A DNA stretch of 42,384 nt, taken from a virus. The translations under genes were made by a program, and so were the position numbers. Below, one piece after another: positions 1-7,394 of the stretch. The notes under the pieces were generated by a model. It ran no database searches and was not told where the DNA came from. It was given only the letters and a program-made list of their open reading frames with translations. The stretch's first letter is position 1; the number at the start of each line of letters is the position of its first letter. Location: IMG/VR virus record IMGVR_UViG_3300044630_002302, positions 1 to 42,384 of that record; one strand, 5' to 3'.

Positions 1-498
1 GATATCATCGGTCATTTTTAAACTAGACTCTCTAATACGATCCTGAATAGTAGGTTGAGGTGTTGCTGCTTTTTCTTGAACTGCTTCTTCGTCGTGATCA
101 TCAACACTTTCTTCAAGAACTCGAGCGATGGCACCTTTTAACCAAGCGACAGTACTTTTACCATTGTTAAAATCCTCACGTTCATCTAACATACCATTGT
201 TTAAACAACTAGCAATAGCACCCATAGTTAGGTTAGTACGCCAATCCCTACCATTTTTATAGATCGCAATATCTTGTTTACTATAACCGTTAGCAGCCAT
301 CCACATAAGAATAGCAGGTTTAAGATCTTTGCCACTATAGTTTGTTCTGTAATAGTACATCACATCACGGAAGTGTGCAAGATAATGATCGGTAGTCCAA
401 CCGTCGCAGTGTTCCCACTTGAGTTGACTCAGTGATCGTTTTGGATTCTGTATCGAATCTGCTAATTCTTTAACCTTGCTCTTTTTCTTTGTTGCCAT
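1..498 (-). CDS. Conserved phage protein, partial (C-terminus beyond window)
   Basis: An open frame of 166 codons starts at the ATG at 498-496 and runs off the left edge without a stop. The product starts with a Lys-rich segment (MATKKKSKVKELA), has a central part rich in Trp, Tyr and His (WEHCDGWTTDHY, about residues 29-40), and a more acidic Glu/Asp-rich tail. The general character matches hypothetical proteins of marine T4-like phages, but I recognise no enzymatic motif. It lies downstream of the membrane-protein gene at 506-730 on the same strand, only 7 bases away, so the two are probably cotranscribed from the sigma70-type promoter near 763-791. Function unknown. Confidence 0.75.
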   Translation of the reverse strand, partial: MATKKKSKVKELADSIQNPKRSLSQLKWEHCDGWTTDHYLAHFRDVMYYYRTNYSGKDLKPAILMWMAANGYSKQDIAIYKNGRDWRTNLTMGAIASCLNNGMLDEREDFNNGKSTVAWLKGAIARVLEESVDDHDEEAVQEKAATPQPTIQDRIRESSLKMTDDI

Positions 499-505
499 AT
501 GATTC

Positions 506-730
506 CTATTTTTTATTAAAAGTTTTTTCAAGTAACCAAATGATATAAACAAATGCAAAAAGATGAGCTACGTTGTACCATGCAATCATACTAAACCCTA
601 GATACATAAACAAAAAGAATCCAATCCTAACAGCAGTATTCTCTTGATCTCGAAGATCTGTTGTTAATTCTATAAAGAAATCAACAAATACTTGCCATAT
701 CTTTTTAATTAAATCTAAAATTCTATTCAT
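506..730 (-). CDS. Small membrane protein
   Basis: 74 residues. An amphipathic N-terminal stretch (about 1-30) is followed by two closely spaced hydrophobic segments (about 36-51 and 53-68) and a basic end (KTFNKK), so it is probably an inner-membrane hairpin. It is the first gene after a strong sigma70-like promoter, which suggests early expression. I recognise no family. Phage proteins of this size and shape include superinfection-exclusion proteins and membrane anchors, but nothing here separates those options. Confidence 0.6.
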   Translation of the reverse strand: MNRILDLIKKIWQVFVDFFIELTTDLRDQENTAVRIGFFLFMYLGFSMIAWYNVAHLFAFVYIIWLLEKTFNKK

Positions 731-762
731 TATTTTTACTTTATTTTTATTGTTCTAGAATT

Positions 763-791
763 ATTATACAATCTTTTATAGAAAAAGTCAA
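763..791 (-). promoter_or_regulatory. Sigma70-type promoter
   Basis: On the minus strand TTGACT (791-786), a 17-base spacer and TATAAT (768-763) lie about 33 bases before the gene starting at 730. One mismatch to the bacterial consensus with ideal spacing; likely a host-polymerase early promoter. Confidence 0.75.
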
Positions 792-793
792 GA

Positions 794-1696
794 TCAAACG
801 GCCATAGGTGCAGAAATTGAAGAATGAGATTGATAGTTATCCAATCTAAAATCGTACATGTTAAACTCTGTGATATTTTTTATCTCTTTATTCATCCAGA
901 GGGTAGGTAAAGGATAGGGTTCTCGAATTAGTTGCTCTCTTACCTGATCTACGTGATTCAAATAGATATGAGCATCACCCAATACGTGAACAAACTCACC
1001 TACTCCTAAACCACACACTTGAGCAATCATGTGAGTTAACAGTGAATAACTTGCAACATTAAAAGGTACACCTAGGAACATATCGCAACTGCGCTGATAC
1101 ATTTGACACGATAGTTTATTATCTGCACTTACATAAAATTGTGCAAAACAATGGCATGGTGGAAGAGCCATCTCATCTAGCTCACCTGGGTTCCACGCTG
1201 TTAAAATATGTCTACGACCAAATGGATCCTTTTTAATTCCTTCAATTAATTGAAGTAGTTGATCTACTTCTACAGGTTCGCTTTCGCTAGAGCTAATCCA
1301 ACGTTTAAATTGTGTACGCCAATGTCGCCATTGTACACCGTAAACCCGACCGAGGTCGCCTGGGAATTTGGACTTAGGCTTCCAATAAGGTGATAGAGCG
1401 TTGGCTGTCCAAATAGTCACTGCTCCGGTACGTTCACCGTTTTCATCAAATGATGCAGCTTTGCCGTGTGTGATTTCTGCCAATCTTCGTTCATCGCCGC
1501 TGCCTTCGATAAACCAAAGCAATTCTCCCAAACAGGCCTTGAATGCTAACTTTTTGGTAGTAACTGCTGGAAACCCTAGGGTAAGATCATAACGCATCTG
1601 CATACCAAAAACACCAATGGTGCCTGTGCCTGTACGATCTTCTCGCACTGTGCCGTTATCTAATACGTGTTGTAATGCATCTAAATATGTTTTCAT
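794..1696 (-). CDS. thyA: Thymidylate synthase
   Basis: Converts dUMP to dTMP with methylene-tetrahydrofolate and so supplies thymidine for phage DNA synthesis. 300 residues, slightly longer than the 264 of E. coli ThyA. The N-terminal part has RTGTGT and the folate-site region FPAVTTKKL; the catalytic cysteine is C181 in LPPCHCF; RRHILTAWNP (161-170) supplies phosphate-binding arginines; the block CQMYQRSCDMFLGVPFN and the terminal PMAV match the family. It overlaps the oxygenase gene upstream by 4 bases (1693-1696), so translation is coupled. This is the flavin-independent ThyA, not ThyX. Complete and probably active. Confidence 0.97.
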   Translation of the reverse strand: MKTYLDALQHVLDNGTVREDRTGTGTIGVFGMQMRYDLTLGFPAVTTKKLAFKACLGELLWFIEGSGDERRLAEITHGKAASFDENGERTGAVTIWTANALSPYWKPKSKFPGDLGRVYGVQWRHWRTQFKRWISSSESEPVEVDQLLQLIEGIKKDPFGRRHILTAWNPGELDEMALPPCHCFAQFYVSADNKLSCQMYQRSCDMFLGVPFNVASYSLLTHMIAQVCGLGVGEFVHVLGDAHIYLNHVDQVREQLIREPYPLPTLWMNKEIKNITEFNMYDFRLDNYQSHSSISAPMAV

Positions 1697-2247
1697 TTTG
1701 GTTTGGTTGTCAGTATGTTAAAGTTAATAGCACATCGAGGACCTTTTTTTGGAATGCCCCCACCATGATACAATGTTCCATCAAATATAATCAACCTTCC
1801 TTTTTTCGGACTCACAGATTTCATCACCTGATGATTCTGATCAAAAAATACAGTATCTCCGTCTGCATCATTCACATAGTAAAATACCACAGTGTGCTGA
1901 TAAGGAAGATCGATATGAGGTGAATAATGTTCTAATTTAGTTTCGTATGGAGTTGTTACAAAAATTCTTGCCTGTATAATGTCATTAAAAATTAAATGTT
2001 CTTGATTACAGGCTATTTGAGGTATAAGAGAAAAATTAGGAAGAAAAGGACTAATAGCCGATGGCGATTTAAGAATATGTGTAAAACTTAAAGGACTTTC
2101 TCCATTTTCTTCTGCGGTATCTTCATACTTACAAGTTAACGGAATTAATGAATAAATCTCATCTTCCCTACAACGACCTAATATGCTGAATTCATAAAAG
2201 TCTTGTAGGTATTGGGGAATAATATCATCATATATCTTAATGTCCAT
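1693..2247 (-). CDS. 2OG-Fe(II) oxygenase family protein
   Basis: 184 residues with the jelly-roll signature of 2-oxoglutarate/Fe(II) dioxygenases: H111-I-D113 in YSPHIDLPY, distal metal ligand H161 in LYHGGG, and a 2OG-binding arginine R171 in GPRCAINFN. The strand pattern between them (VVFYYVN, DTVFF, RLIIFDG) fits the double-stranded beta helix. This HxD...H...R layout is typical of the small hydroxylases common in marine phages. The substrate cannot be read from sequence. It overlaps thyA by 4 bases and starts where the next upstream gene stops (2247), placing it in the core minus-strand operon outside the large island. Confidence 0.85.
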   Translation of the reverse strand: MDIKIYDDIIPQYLQDFYEFSILGRCREDEIYSLIPLTCKYEDTAEENGESPLSFTHILKSPSAISPFLPNFSLIPQIACNQEHLIFNDIIQARIFVTTPYETKLEHYSPHIDLPYQHTVVFYYVNDADGDTVFFDQNHQVMKSVSPKKGRLIIFDGTLYHGGGIPKKGPRCAINFNILTTKPK

Positions 2248-2663
2248 TATTCTTTCTTAAGTAATTCCCACATCTTTTCTTTTTCAATAAGATCTTTTTC
2301 TAGTTCTACATATTGTTTACGTAGTTCTTTTAATTGATTCCAACGATTTTCAAGTTCTTCATTTGGACGAAGTATGCCCAATCTTTCTTCAACCTTATCC
2401 ATAAAATCAACAAGACTTCGATCACCAAATTTAATATCGGGATTTTCACCTGCTATAGTAAGTTGTCCGCTCACTGAATTATTAATTACAGATGATGCAG
2501 ATGATGCCCACGAACTTACTGGATATCCTATCGAACTTATTCCCCCTACAGTCATCCCATTGGAATAATAAGCTGAAGGATACCCTGAAGAATCGAGAGT
2601 GATAGTATCGTCACCAACACCGATGTTTATATCAATGTCACTTAAATCGATACTGTCAGACAT
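2247..2663 (-). CDS. Phage protein with acidic N-terminus and C-terminal coiled coil
   Basis: The frame is open up to 2804, but the internal ATG at 2663-2661 (MSDSIDLSDIDINIG) is preferred because the upstream part lies over the histone-like gene; this gives 138 residues. The first third is acidic and repetitive in Asp/Ile, the middle is Ser/Gly-rich (SSWASSASSVINN), and the last 45 residues (ELENRWNQLKELRKQYVELE) are a charged heptad-like coiled coil. It looks like a small virion or assembly protein, but I recognise no defined function. It starts 2 bases downstream of the stop of the gene before it and ends on the start of the oxygenase gene. Confidence 0.7.
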   Translation of the reverse strand: MSDSIDLSDIDINIGVGDDTITLDSSGYPSAYYSNGMTVGGISSIGYPVSSWASSASSVINNSVSGQLTIAGENPDIKFGDRSLVDFMDKVEERLGILRPNEELENRWNQLKELRKQYVELEKDLIEKEKMWELLKKE

Positions 2664-2664
2664 A

Positions 2665-2859
2665 TTAGGCTGCCTTGGCTTCTTTACGAGCGTTCTTTTC
2701 TGCTGTGATTTCGTTACGACGAGCTTTAACTGCTTTACCAACTTCTTGTAATGCTTTACGAGCACGAGTACCGGCTGCTGCATTACCTGCTGTGAACTTA
2801 GCATCTTCTGCTAAGAATGTTTCAAAAGCTGCTTTTAATTGTTCTACTGTATTTGACAT
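2665..2859 (-). CDS. Small histone H1-like (Hc1-type) basic protein
   Basis: Start placed at the ATG at 2859-2857 (MSNTVEQLK), which has a Shine-Dalgarno AAAGGA just upstream, rather than at 2907; this gives 64 residues. The product is almost all helix, rich in Ala and Lys, with the segment GNAAAGTRARKALQEVGK (about 25-42). That GxxAAGTRARKAL pattern is the core of Hc1/histone-H1-like DNA-binding proteins found in chlamydiae and many phages. Likely role: binding or compacting DNA, or modulating host chromatin. The family call rests on this motif and composition only. Confidence 0.6.
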   Translation of the reverse strand: MSNTVEQLKAAFETFLAEDAKFTAGNAAAGTRARKALQEVGKAVKARRNEITAEKNARKEAKAA

Positions 2860-2885
2860 TTTTGGTTCCTTTATATTAATAATCA

Positions 2886-2914
2886 TTGACAAGTACCGCC
2901 AACTCAAGTATTAT
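2886..2914 (+). promoter_or_regulatory. Sigma70-type promoter of the first island operon
   Basis: TTGACA (2886-2891), a 17-base spacer and TATTAT (2909-2914) precede the radical-SAM gene at 2969. Perfect -35, one mismatch in -10. A late-type motif lies further downstream (2950-2957), so the operon may be read in two phases. Confidence 0.6.
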
Positions 2915-2936
2915 ATATTATAGTATTTTAAATAGC

Positions 2937-2952
2937 AACCGCAAAAGCGGTT
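2937..2952 (+). repeat. Short perfect hairpin in the leader
   Basis: AACCGC-AAAA-GCGGTT forms a 6-bp stem with a 4-base loop between the early promoter and the first radical-SAM gene. No T-tract follows, so it is more likely an operator or 5' mRNA structure than a terminator. Its right arm runs into the late-type motif. Confidence 0.45.
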
Positions 2953-2957
2953 AAATA
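2950..2957 (+). promoter_or_regulatory. T4-type late promoter motif
   Basis: GTTAAATA, two mismatches to the T4 late consensus TATAAATA, ends 11 bases before the ATG at 2969. The same GTTAAATA occurs before the genes at 22316 and 27813. Confidence 0.5.
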
Positions 2958-2968
2958 ACAGCAAATTT

Positions 2969-3943
2969 ATGCCAATTGATTTCCAAAACATACCGTTTGA
3001 ACAGATAACTCGTTTCGGACAACGAACAATGTTAGAACGCCCCCTGTTCTCTGTTAGTTGGATCCTGGGGAGATTCTGTAACTATAATTGTAGTTACTGT
3101 TGGCCATATGCGAGATCAGACAAATTAGATTATCAAGATTTTAAAACATATACCAACGCTATCGATAATATCAAAACTCAAGCGAGACAAAATGGATTTA
3201 CAGAATTCCATTGGAGTTTCAGTGGAGGGGAACCTACCGCGTATCGAGAACTAATTAATCTCTTTGAACACTTACAAGATAATTGTTATCAAAGCATACA
3301 CATGACTACCAATTTAAGTCCTGGAAGTAAATGGTGGGGTGCCTGGTGTTATGCAACAAGAGATTTTTCACGACGAAGCATTACAGCAAGTTATCACTCA
3401 GAGCATGCCAAGGAACAAGAATTTGGTGATAAGTGTTTACAATTAATGCGTGACGGTGTTTATGTTACAATTAATCAGGTAATGGTGCCAGAACTGTTTG
3501 ATGAACTGTACGATCGTTGCAGTAGATTCCATGAACGTGGCATTAATGTTACACTCAAACCTCAGAGTGATCCTACAGCTAGTTGTGTAGTAGATGGATA
3601 TACAGAAGATATGGTACATAAAATGCAAACAGGATTCCCTCAACAAGCACTAGGGGAAGAAGTTTATCAAATCGCACTGTATGATCAAGAAGGTCAAGAA
3701 TATCTTTTCGATCAGGCAGAAAGATTTAATGCGTTTGGATTTAATAAATTTCAAGGTTGGACTTGCAATTCGGGATATCAAAGTGTCATAATAAGAAGTA
3801 ATGAAGTAAAGAGATCGTACAGTTGTCACGATCAGCCCTTAGGAACATTAACAGAAGGATTCAAACTGTTCACTATACCGCAGGTATGTATAACGCCAAG
3901 CTGTGTTAGTAGTGCTGACAGTAAAATACCAAAATGCAAATAG
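2969..3943 (+). CDS. Radical SAM protein (type A, Cys-rich C-terminus)
   Basis: Radical-SAM enzymes reductively cleave S-adenosylmethionine at a 4Fe-4S cluster to start radical chemistry. Cluster cysteines are C37, C41 and C44 (CNYNCSYC); FSGGEPT (94-100) is the SAM-binding GGEP motif. The C-terminus carries more cysteines in the order GWTCNSG, SYSCHDQ, VCITPSC and the final KCK, probably ligating an auxiliary cluster as in SPASM/twitch proteins. 324 residues. The layout matches the products at 12691 and 15792 (GWTC block, later CxxxxC), so the three form one subfamily. There is no Shine-Dalgarno before the ATG. Its stop overlaps the aminotransferase start (3934-3943). Substrate unknown. Confidence 0.9.
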   Translation: MPIDFQNIPFEQITRFGQRTMLERPLFSVSWILGRFCNYNCSYCWPYARSDKLDYQDFKTYTNAIDNIKTQARQNGFTEFHWSFSGGEPTAYRELINLFEHLQDNCYQSIHMTTNLSPGSKWWGAWCYATRDFSRRSITASYHSEHAKEQEFGDKCLQLMRDGVYVTINQVMVPELFDELYDRCSRFHERGINVTLKPQSDPTASCVVDGYTEDMVHKMQTGFPQQALGEEVYQIALYDQEGQEYLFDQAERFNAFGFNKFQGWTCNSGYQSVIIRSNEVKRSYSCHDQPLGTLTEGFKLFTIPQVCITPSCVSSADSKIPKCK

Positions 3944-5106
3944 ACTTAGATCACTACTATAAATTAATTTCTCAAAATAGCGAATTAAAAAAACATTTAG
4001 TCACTAGATGTCAAGGGCCTTGGGTCTATCACGGAGACACTAAAAAGTTAGATCTCCAAAGTGGAAACTCGGCATTTATCTACGGGTTCACCGATACAGA
4101 CCTCATGGATGCAAGAAATTCTTGTAATAGTTATTTTGTTAATAATTCTGATACAGAAACACATAATCAAATTACCAAATTAATTAATAGTTTAGAAAAA
4201 CATACAGGAATGACAGCATTTACTTGGGCAGTTAGTGGTAGTGATGCTGTTGAAGCTGCTATTGCTGTTAATGATCATTATTGGCGTACCCAAGGTAAAA
4301 ATAAACCAATTATACTGACTTTAGATAAATGCTATCATGGAACAACCTATCTATTAAAGAGTCTTAGAGGAACTGCACCCCAATTCAGGCATGTGACAGC
4401 ACATGCACCATTATGGATTAAGATTGAAGATCGAGAAGAGCAAGAAAGAATTTGTATTGAAGATATACATCAACAAATTATTACCAACCCTAATATAGGT
4501 GCTGTTCTATTAGAAGCTATACCGTGGATAGCAGGAGTATTACCATTTAGTAATAATTTCTGGTCTAATATTCGTGCGTTATGTACTCAACATAACATCA
4601 ATTTAATCATAGATGACGTGGCTGGATGTTTTGGTAAATTAGGCCATATAGTTAGCCACAGAAGTTTTCAAATCGAGCCGGACATTGTTGCTATAGGGAA
4701 ATCTTTAACAGGAGGATATGTTCCTTTTGGCGCTGCATTGGTATGTGATCGTATTAATCAAGCAGTGAAGGATGCTAAATGGGATCACACTCACACATGG
4801 TGTCCGGTTATGGATGGAATATATCTAGCCAACGTTATGATCAACAAGCTCGAACAAGATCTTCCTAAAGTACCTCAGATTGAACAACGATTTACAGATA
4901 TAATGAAAAAGCATCGAATACATTCAAAAGGTCAAGGATTATTCCAAGAAGTTTTCAGCCCTACTAAAGAAGAAGATCTGTATGAACATGGTCTACTAAT
5001 ATCTATTAGATCTGAGAATTCGGTTAAGATTATACTACCTATAATTGCCGACGATGAATATTTTGAATTTTTAGATACAGCAATATCAAAATTAATTAAT
5101 CTATAA
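3934..5106 (+). CDS. Class III PLP-dependent aminotransferase
   Basis: 390 residues, close to the usual length of class III (omega/GSA-type) aminotransferases. Visible landmarks: AVSGSDAVEAA (99-109), which binds PLP phosphate; CYHGT (133-137), the aromatic residue stacking on the cofactor; NLIIDD (223-228), the aspartate that pairs with the pyridine nitrogen; and IGKSLTGGY (254-262) with K256 as Schiff-base lysine. All key residues are intact. Related enzymes transaminate terminal amines or migrate amino groups within a substrate. It overlaps the radical-SAM gene upstream by 10 bases and is followed 1 base later by a methyltransferase gene, so the three probably act on one intermediate. The exact substrate cannot be assigned. 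Confidence 0.9.
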   Translation: MQIDLDHYYKLISQNSELKKHLVTRCQGPWVYHGDTKKLDLQSGNSAFIYGFTDTDLMDARNSCNSYFVNNSDTETHNQITKLINSLEKHTGMTAFTWAVSGSDAVEAAIAVNDHYWRTQGKNKPIILTLDKCYHGTTYLLKSLRGTAPQFRHVTAHAPLWIKIEDREEQERICIEDIHQQIITNPNIGAVLLEAIPWIAGVLPFSNNFWSNIRALCTQHNINLIIDDVAGCFGKLGHIVSHRSFQIEPDIVAIGKSLTGGYVPFGAALVCDRINQAVKDAKWDHTHTWCPVMDGIYLANVMINKLEQDLPKVPQIEQRFTDIMKKHRIHSKGQGLFQEVFSPTKEEDLYEHGLLISIRSENSVKIILPIIADDEYFEFLDTAISKLINL

Positions 5107-5107
5107 A

Positions 5108-5710
5108 ATGCAACTAGACCTAAATCATTTTCACCATTGGATGCGTGCGGTTCGACAAAGTTCTGATCCTATGCGTACCATGGACGCATTTTGGGCGGGT
5201 CAAATGAAGAGCAAATCTTGGCTGGTGAACGAACTTAAACGCCAGCGTGGCAATGTCAAATCATGGCCTACTATAGATATTCATGGCGGTTGGGTTGGAA
5301 CCTTGGCAAGTATGCTATTTCAGAGCGGTATGTATATTGATCATATTAATAGTATCGATATTGATCCGGAATGTGAAGCTGTTGCTAACACAATGAATCA
5401 AATAGAATACGAAGGTAACAAGTTTAAGGCCATTACAGCTGATATGTGCAGTTTCAAAAGTAATGCTGATATTATCATTAACACCAGTTGTGAACATATC
5501 ACACAAGAACAATACAATACTTGGTTGGCATTACAACCTAACTCGCTGTTTGTTCTGCAAAGCAACAACTACGACATACCCGAACATGTTAGAACTGCTA
5601 AAGATCTAGAAGAGTTTAAACAACAAAGCGGCCTTGATGTCATTTGGTCAGGACATCTTGAAACACAGTTGTATACACGTTGGATGATCATAGGAAAGAA
5701 AAATGTTTAA
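5108..5710 (+). CDS. Class I SAM-dependent methyltransferase-like protein
   Basis: 200 residues with a Rossmann methyltransferase pattern: motif I TIDIHGGWVG (55-64), motif II INSIDIDPE (80-88) with the acidic residue expected to bind the SAM ribose, ITADMCSF (109-116), and IIINTSCEHI (122-131) after strand 4. The motif I glycine loop is shorter than usual. The C-terminal third is beta-rich (YTRWMIIGKK). It follows the aminotransferase by one base and overlaps the next gene by 8 bases (5703-5710), so it belongs to the same operon. Target unknown; an amino or hydroxyl group made by its neighbours is a reasonable guess. Confidence 0.65.
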   Translation: MQLDLNHFHHWMRAVRQSSDPMRTMDAFWAGQMKSKSWLVNELKRQRGNVKSWPTIDIHGGWVGTLASMLFQSGMYIDHINSIDIDPECEAVANTMNQIEYEGNKFKAITADMCSFKSNADIIINTSCEHITQEQYNTWLALQPNSLFVLQSNNYDIPEHVRTAKDLEEFKQQSGLDVIWSGHLETQLYTRWMIIGKKNV

Positions 5711-6278
5711 GATGGTTCCGTGGTCTTTAGATTTAGATCTAACAGAATTTTATATCAAGGCTGAGGCTAAAGGTTTTAAGAACAATAGCACACAAAAAAT
5801 GTTGGTTGATTGTTTTGACAATGAAAGACATAAACAAACCTGGATCTTATATTATGACAACAAAGCTATAGGTAGTGTTGCGGCACACAGTTTAGATTTA
5901 CCACAATTAGGTGAAGATGCTTATCGTATCTGCGCTCGAACTTGTATATTAACAGATGAATTACCTCTTACAAGTTTACGAACTATTTCTGGAATTATCA
6001 ATCATCAAAATTATACAGCTCAATATTTAATACCAGCCTGCATTAGTTGGGCACCACCGTGGGGCGATTTATATATCACCAGCACAGAAAATGCTGTAGG
6101 ATCACAACGATTGGTTAACAGAATATTTTGTCCTGCACTTGAGGCAACAGGTGTATTAGAATTTGCAGGAAAACATCTCTATAGAAATACTGAACAATCT
6201 TTCTGGAAGGTTAACGTTAATAAATTTAACGAGGAATTAGATACACACGGTCGCTGGACTGATATAGTCTTTGAGTAA
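5703..6278 (+). CDS. Putative GNAT-like acyltransferase
   Basis: 191 residues. The order of predicted elements (WILYYDNKAIGSVAAHSL as a strand-turn-strand, then YRICARTCILTD as a strand, then a helix from LTSLRT, then GDLYITSTEN and a final strand region) resembles the GNAT fold, but the acetyl-CoA loop (Q/RxxGxG/A) is not clear, so the assignment is tentative. It is the last gene of the plus-strand operon and overlaps the methyltransferase by 8 bases. Its 3' end overlaps the convergent oxygenase gene by 42 bases (6237-6278), so both C-termini are encoded by one stretch of DNA. Confidence 0.5.
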   Translation: MFKMVPWSLDLDLTEFYIKAEAKGFKNNSTQKMLVDCFDNERHKQTWILYYDNKAIGSVAAHSLDLPQLGEDAYRICARTCILTDELPLTSLRTISGIINHQNYTAQYLIPACISWAPPWGDLYITSTENAVGSQRLVNRIFCPALEATGVLEFAGKHLYRNTEQSFWKVNVNKFNEELDTHGRWTDIVFE

Positions 6279-6815
6279 TTCTTTCAATCTCCCATAGCCC
6301 ATTCTTCTATTTTCACCAATAACCCTAACAACGATACTTACACAAAATCTTCTATGATCAGAAAGATTGATAACATCGTGTATTTCGCTAGCATTAATTA
6401 TTGTAGGTTTGCTGATTTGATGCTGATGATCTAGAGTACAATCTTGTCGATCACAGGCCCAATAGTCTGTGCCGATAGGACTTTTCATTAATTGTAGTTC
6501 TTTGTTTTCTTTAAGTTTAAACCAGCGCATCCATGTTTCGCCTTGATCATATACCCAATTCATTTTACATGCATCGGGAGGATCTATCTCGTCAAGATGC
6601 ATGAAAATATTTCCATTTGGAGGACAATAAAATAATTCCGAATGTTCTATTTCAAGATTGTTGTCATTTAACCAGTTGTAAAATTCCGGACTAATAGCAT
6701 CTTTGGGGATAACAAACTGAGCAGGAGCTTCGTCGGTAACAGGCAGCTTAGAAAAATAATCAGGATCATTCAATATATAATCAATCCCAATATTTAAATC
6801 CACACAATATTCCAT
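6237..6815 (-). CDS. Cupin/2OG-type oxygenase, single domain
   Basis: 192 residues. Putative metal site H73-L-D75 (FMHLDEID), distal H146 (ASEIHDVIN) and an arginine at 155/156 (DHRRFCVSIVV). The central pattern (MNWVYD, then METWMRWF-like strands, then PTIINASEIH) parallels the N-terminal domain of the two 438-residue oxygenases just upstream (INTSVPH and EIRTSASLQF there), so this looks like a stand-alone relative of that domain. It starts on the stop of the upstream gene (TAATG at 6815), so it is translationally coupled. The substrate is unknown. Confidence 0.65.
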   Translation of the reverse strand: MEYCVDLNIGIDYILNDPDYFSKLPVTDEAPAQFVIPKDAISPEFYNWLNDNNLEIEHSELFYCPPNGNIFMHLDEIDPPDACKMNWVYDQGETWMRWFKLKENKELQLMKSPIGTDYWACDRQDCTLDHQHQISKPTIINASEIHDVINLSDHRRFCVSIVVRVIGENRRMGYGRLKELLKDYISPATVCI

Positions 6816-7357
6816 TATTCGAGATCCTTGCGTAAAAAACTTATGATCAGAACACCTCTTACAGAATTAGTATTATTGTAAGCCCAATGATCGGTGCTCT
6901 CATCAAATATATTTAAGTCTCCATTTTTTAATCTACGATCTACACCCCCAACAACTAACCCTGTTCCGGGAAGGGTATCTAATGTTAAATGATATTTTAT
7001 CACGGTGGTTGAATGATCATCAACTGCGCTTTCATCGTGATCTTGATGTTCGTCTATTTTGCTATGTGGACGTAGGATGGAAAACGTAGCTAACAGTGGA
7101 CGCACATTTAGATCCATTAATAGATCAATAGTTTGAGAACTTCGATCTTTCCATGGTTTGTATAGATACATCAGGGGATATACCTGCCAAAAATAATCTG
7201 TATTTTTTGGACATTTTAAAAGACCGTCGATTCCGTCATCGCTGTAAGGATAATCATAATATTGATCTAAAGGAATATTTTGATATTCTTTTTGGATCGT
7301 TTCAAAATTATCTAATAATCGTTGATGATTTAATTTAGGAAAGGCGGTTGTAAACAT
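6815..7357 (-). CDS. Aspartyl/asparaginyl beta-hydroxylase-like oxygenase
   Basis: The frame is open to 7411, but the ATG at 7357-7355 (MFTTAFPKL) overlaps the stop of the upstream gene as TAATG and is chosen as start; this gives 180 residues. The core follows the AspH/LpxO family: H104-x-D106, then KYHLTLD (121-127), GLVVGGVDRRLKNGDLNIFD, then the distal histidine H157 in STDHWAYNN and R167 in SVRGVLIISF. Members hydroxylate Asp/Asn side chains or lipid A acyl chains with Fe(II), O2 and 2-oxoglutarate. The C-terminus LRKDLE is also preserved as an isolated remnant at 8775-8795, evidence that this gene was once part of a duplicated pair. Confidence 0.85.
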   Translation of the reverse strand: MFTTAFPKLNHQRLLDNFETIQKEYQNIPLDQYYDYPYSDDGIDGLLKCPKNTDYFWQVYPLMYLYKPWKDRSSQTIDLLMDLNVRPLLATFSILRPHSKIDEHQDHDESAVDDHSTTVIKYHLTLDTLPGTGLVVGGVDRRLKNGDLNIFDESTDHWAYNNTNSVRGVLIISFLRKDLE

Positions 7358-7394
7358 TATAGAATAGTTTCGCAGTTGCTGAGATCTAAAGTTA
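7355..7394 (+). repeat. 40-bp perfect direct repeat (copy 1)
   Basis: Identical to 8798-8837. It covers the TAATG junction and the last codons of the two-domain oxygenase. The two genes elsewhere differ at many positions, so this block is unusually conserved. Confidence 0.9.

Noticed and set aside
2675-2923. 82-codon plus-strand ORF
   Set aside because: It is the antisense shadow of the histone-like and coiled-coil genes and crosses the promoter region; it has no ribosome-binding site.
2937-2952. Hairpin AACCGC/GCGGTT as a transcription terminator
   Set aside because: No T-tract follows on either strand, and the hairpin lies between a promoter and a start codon.
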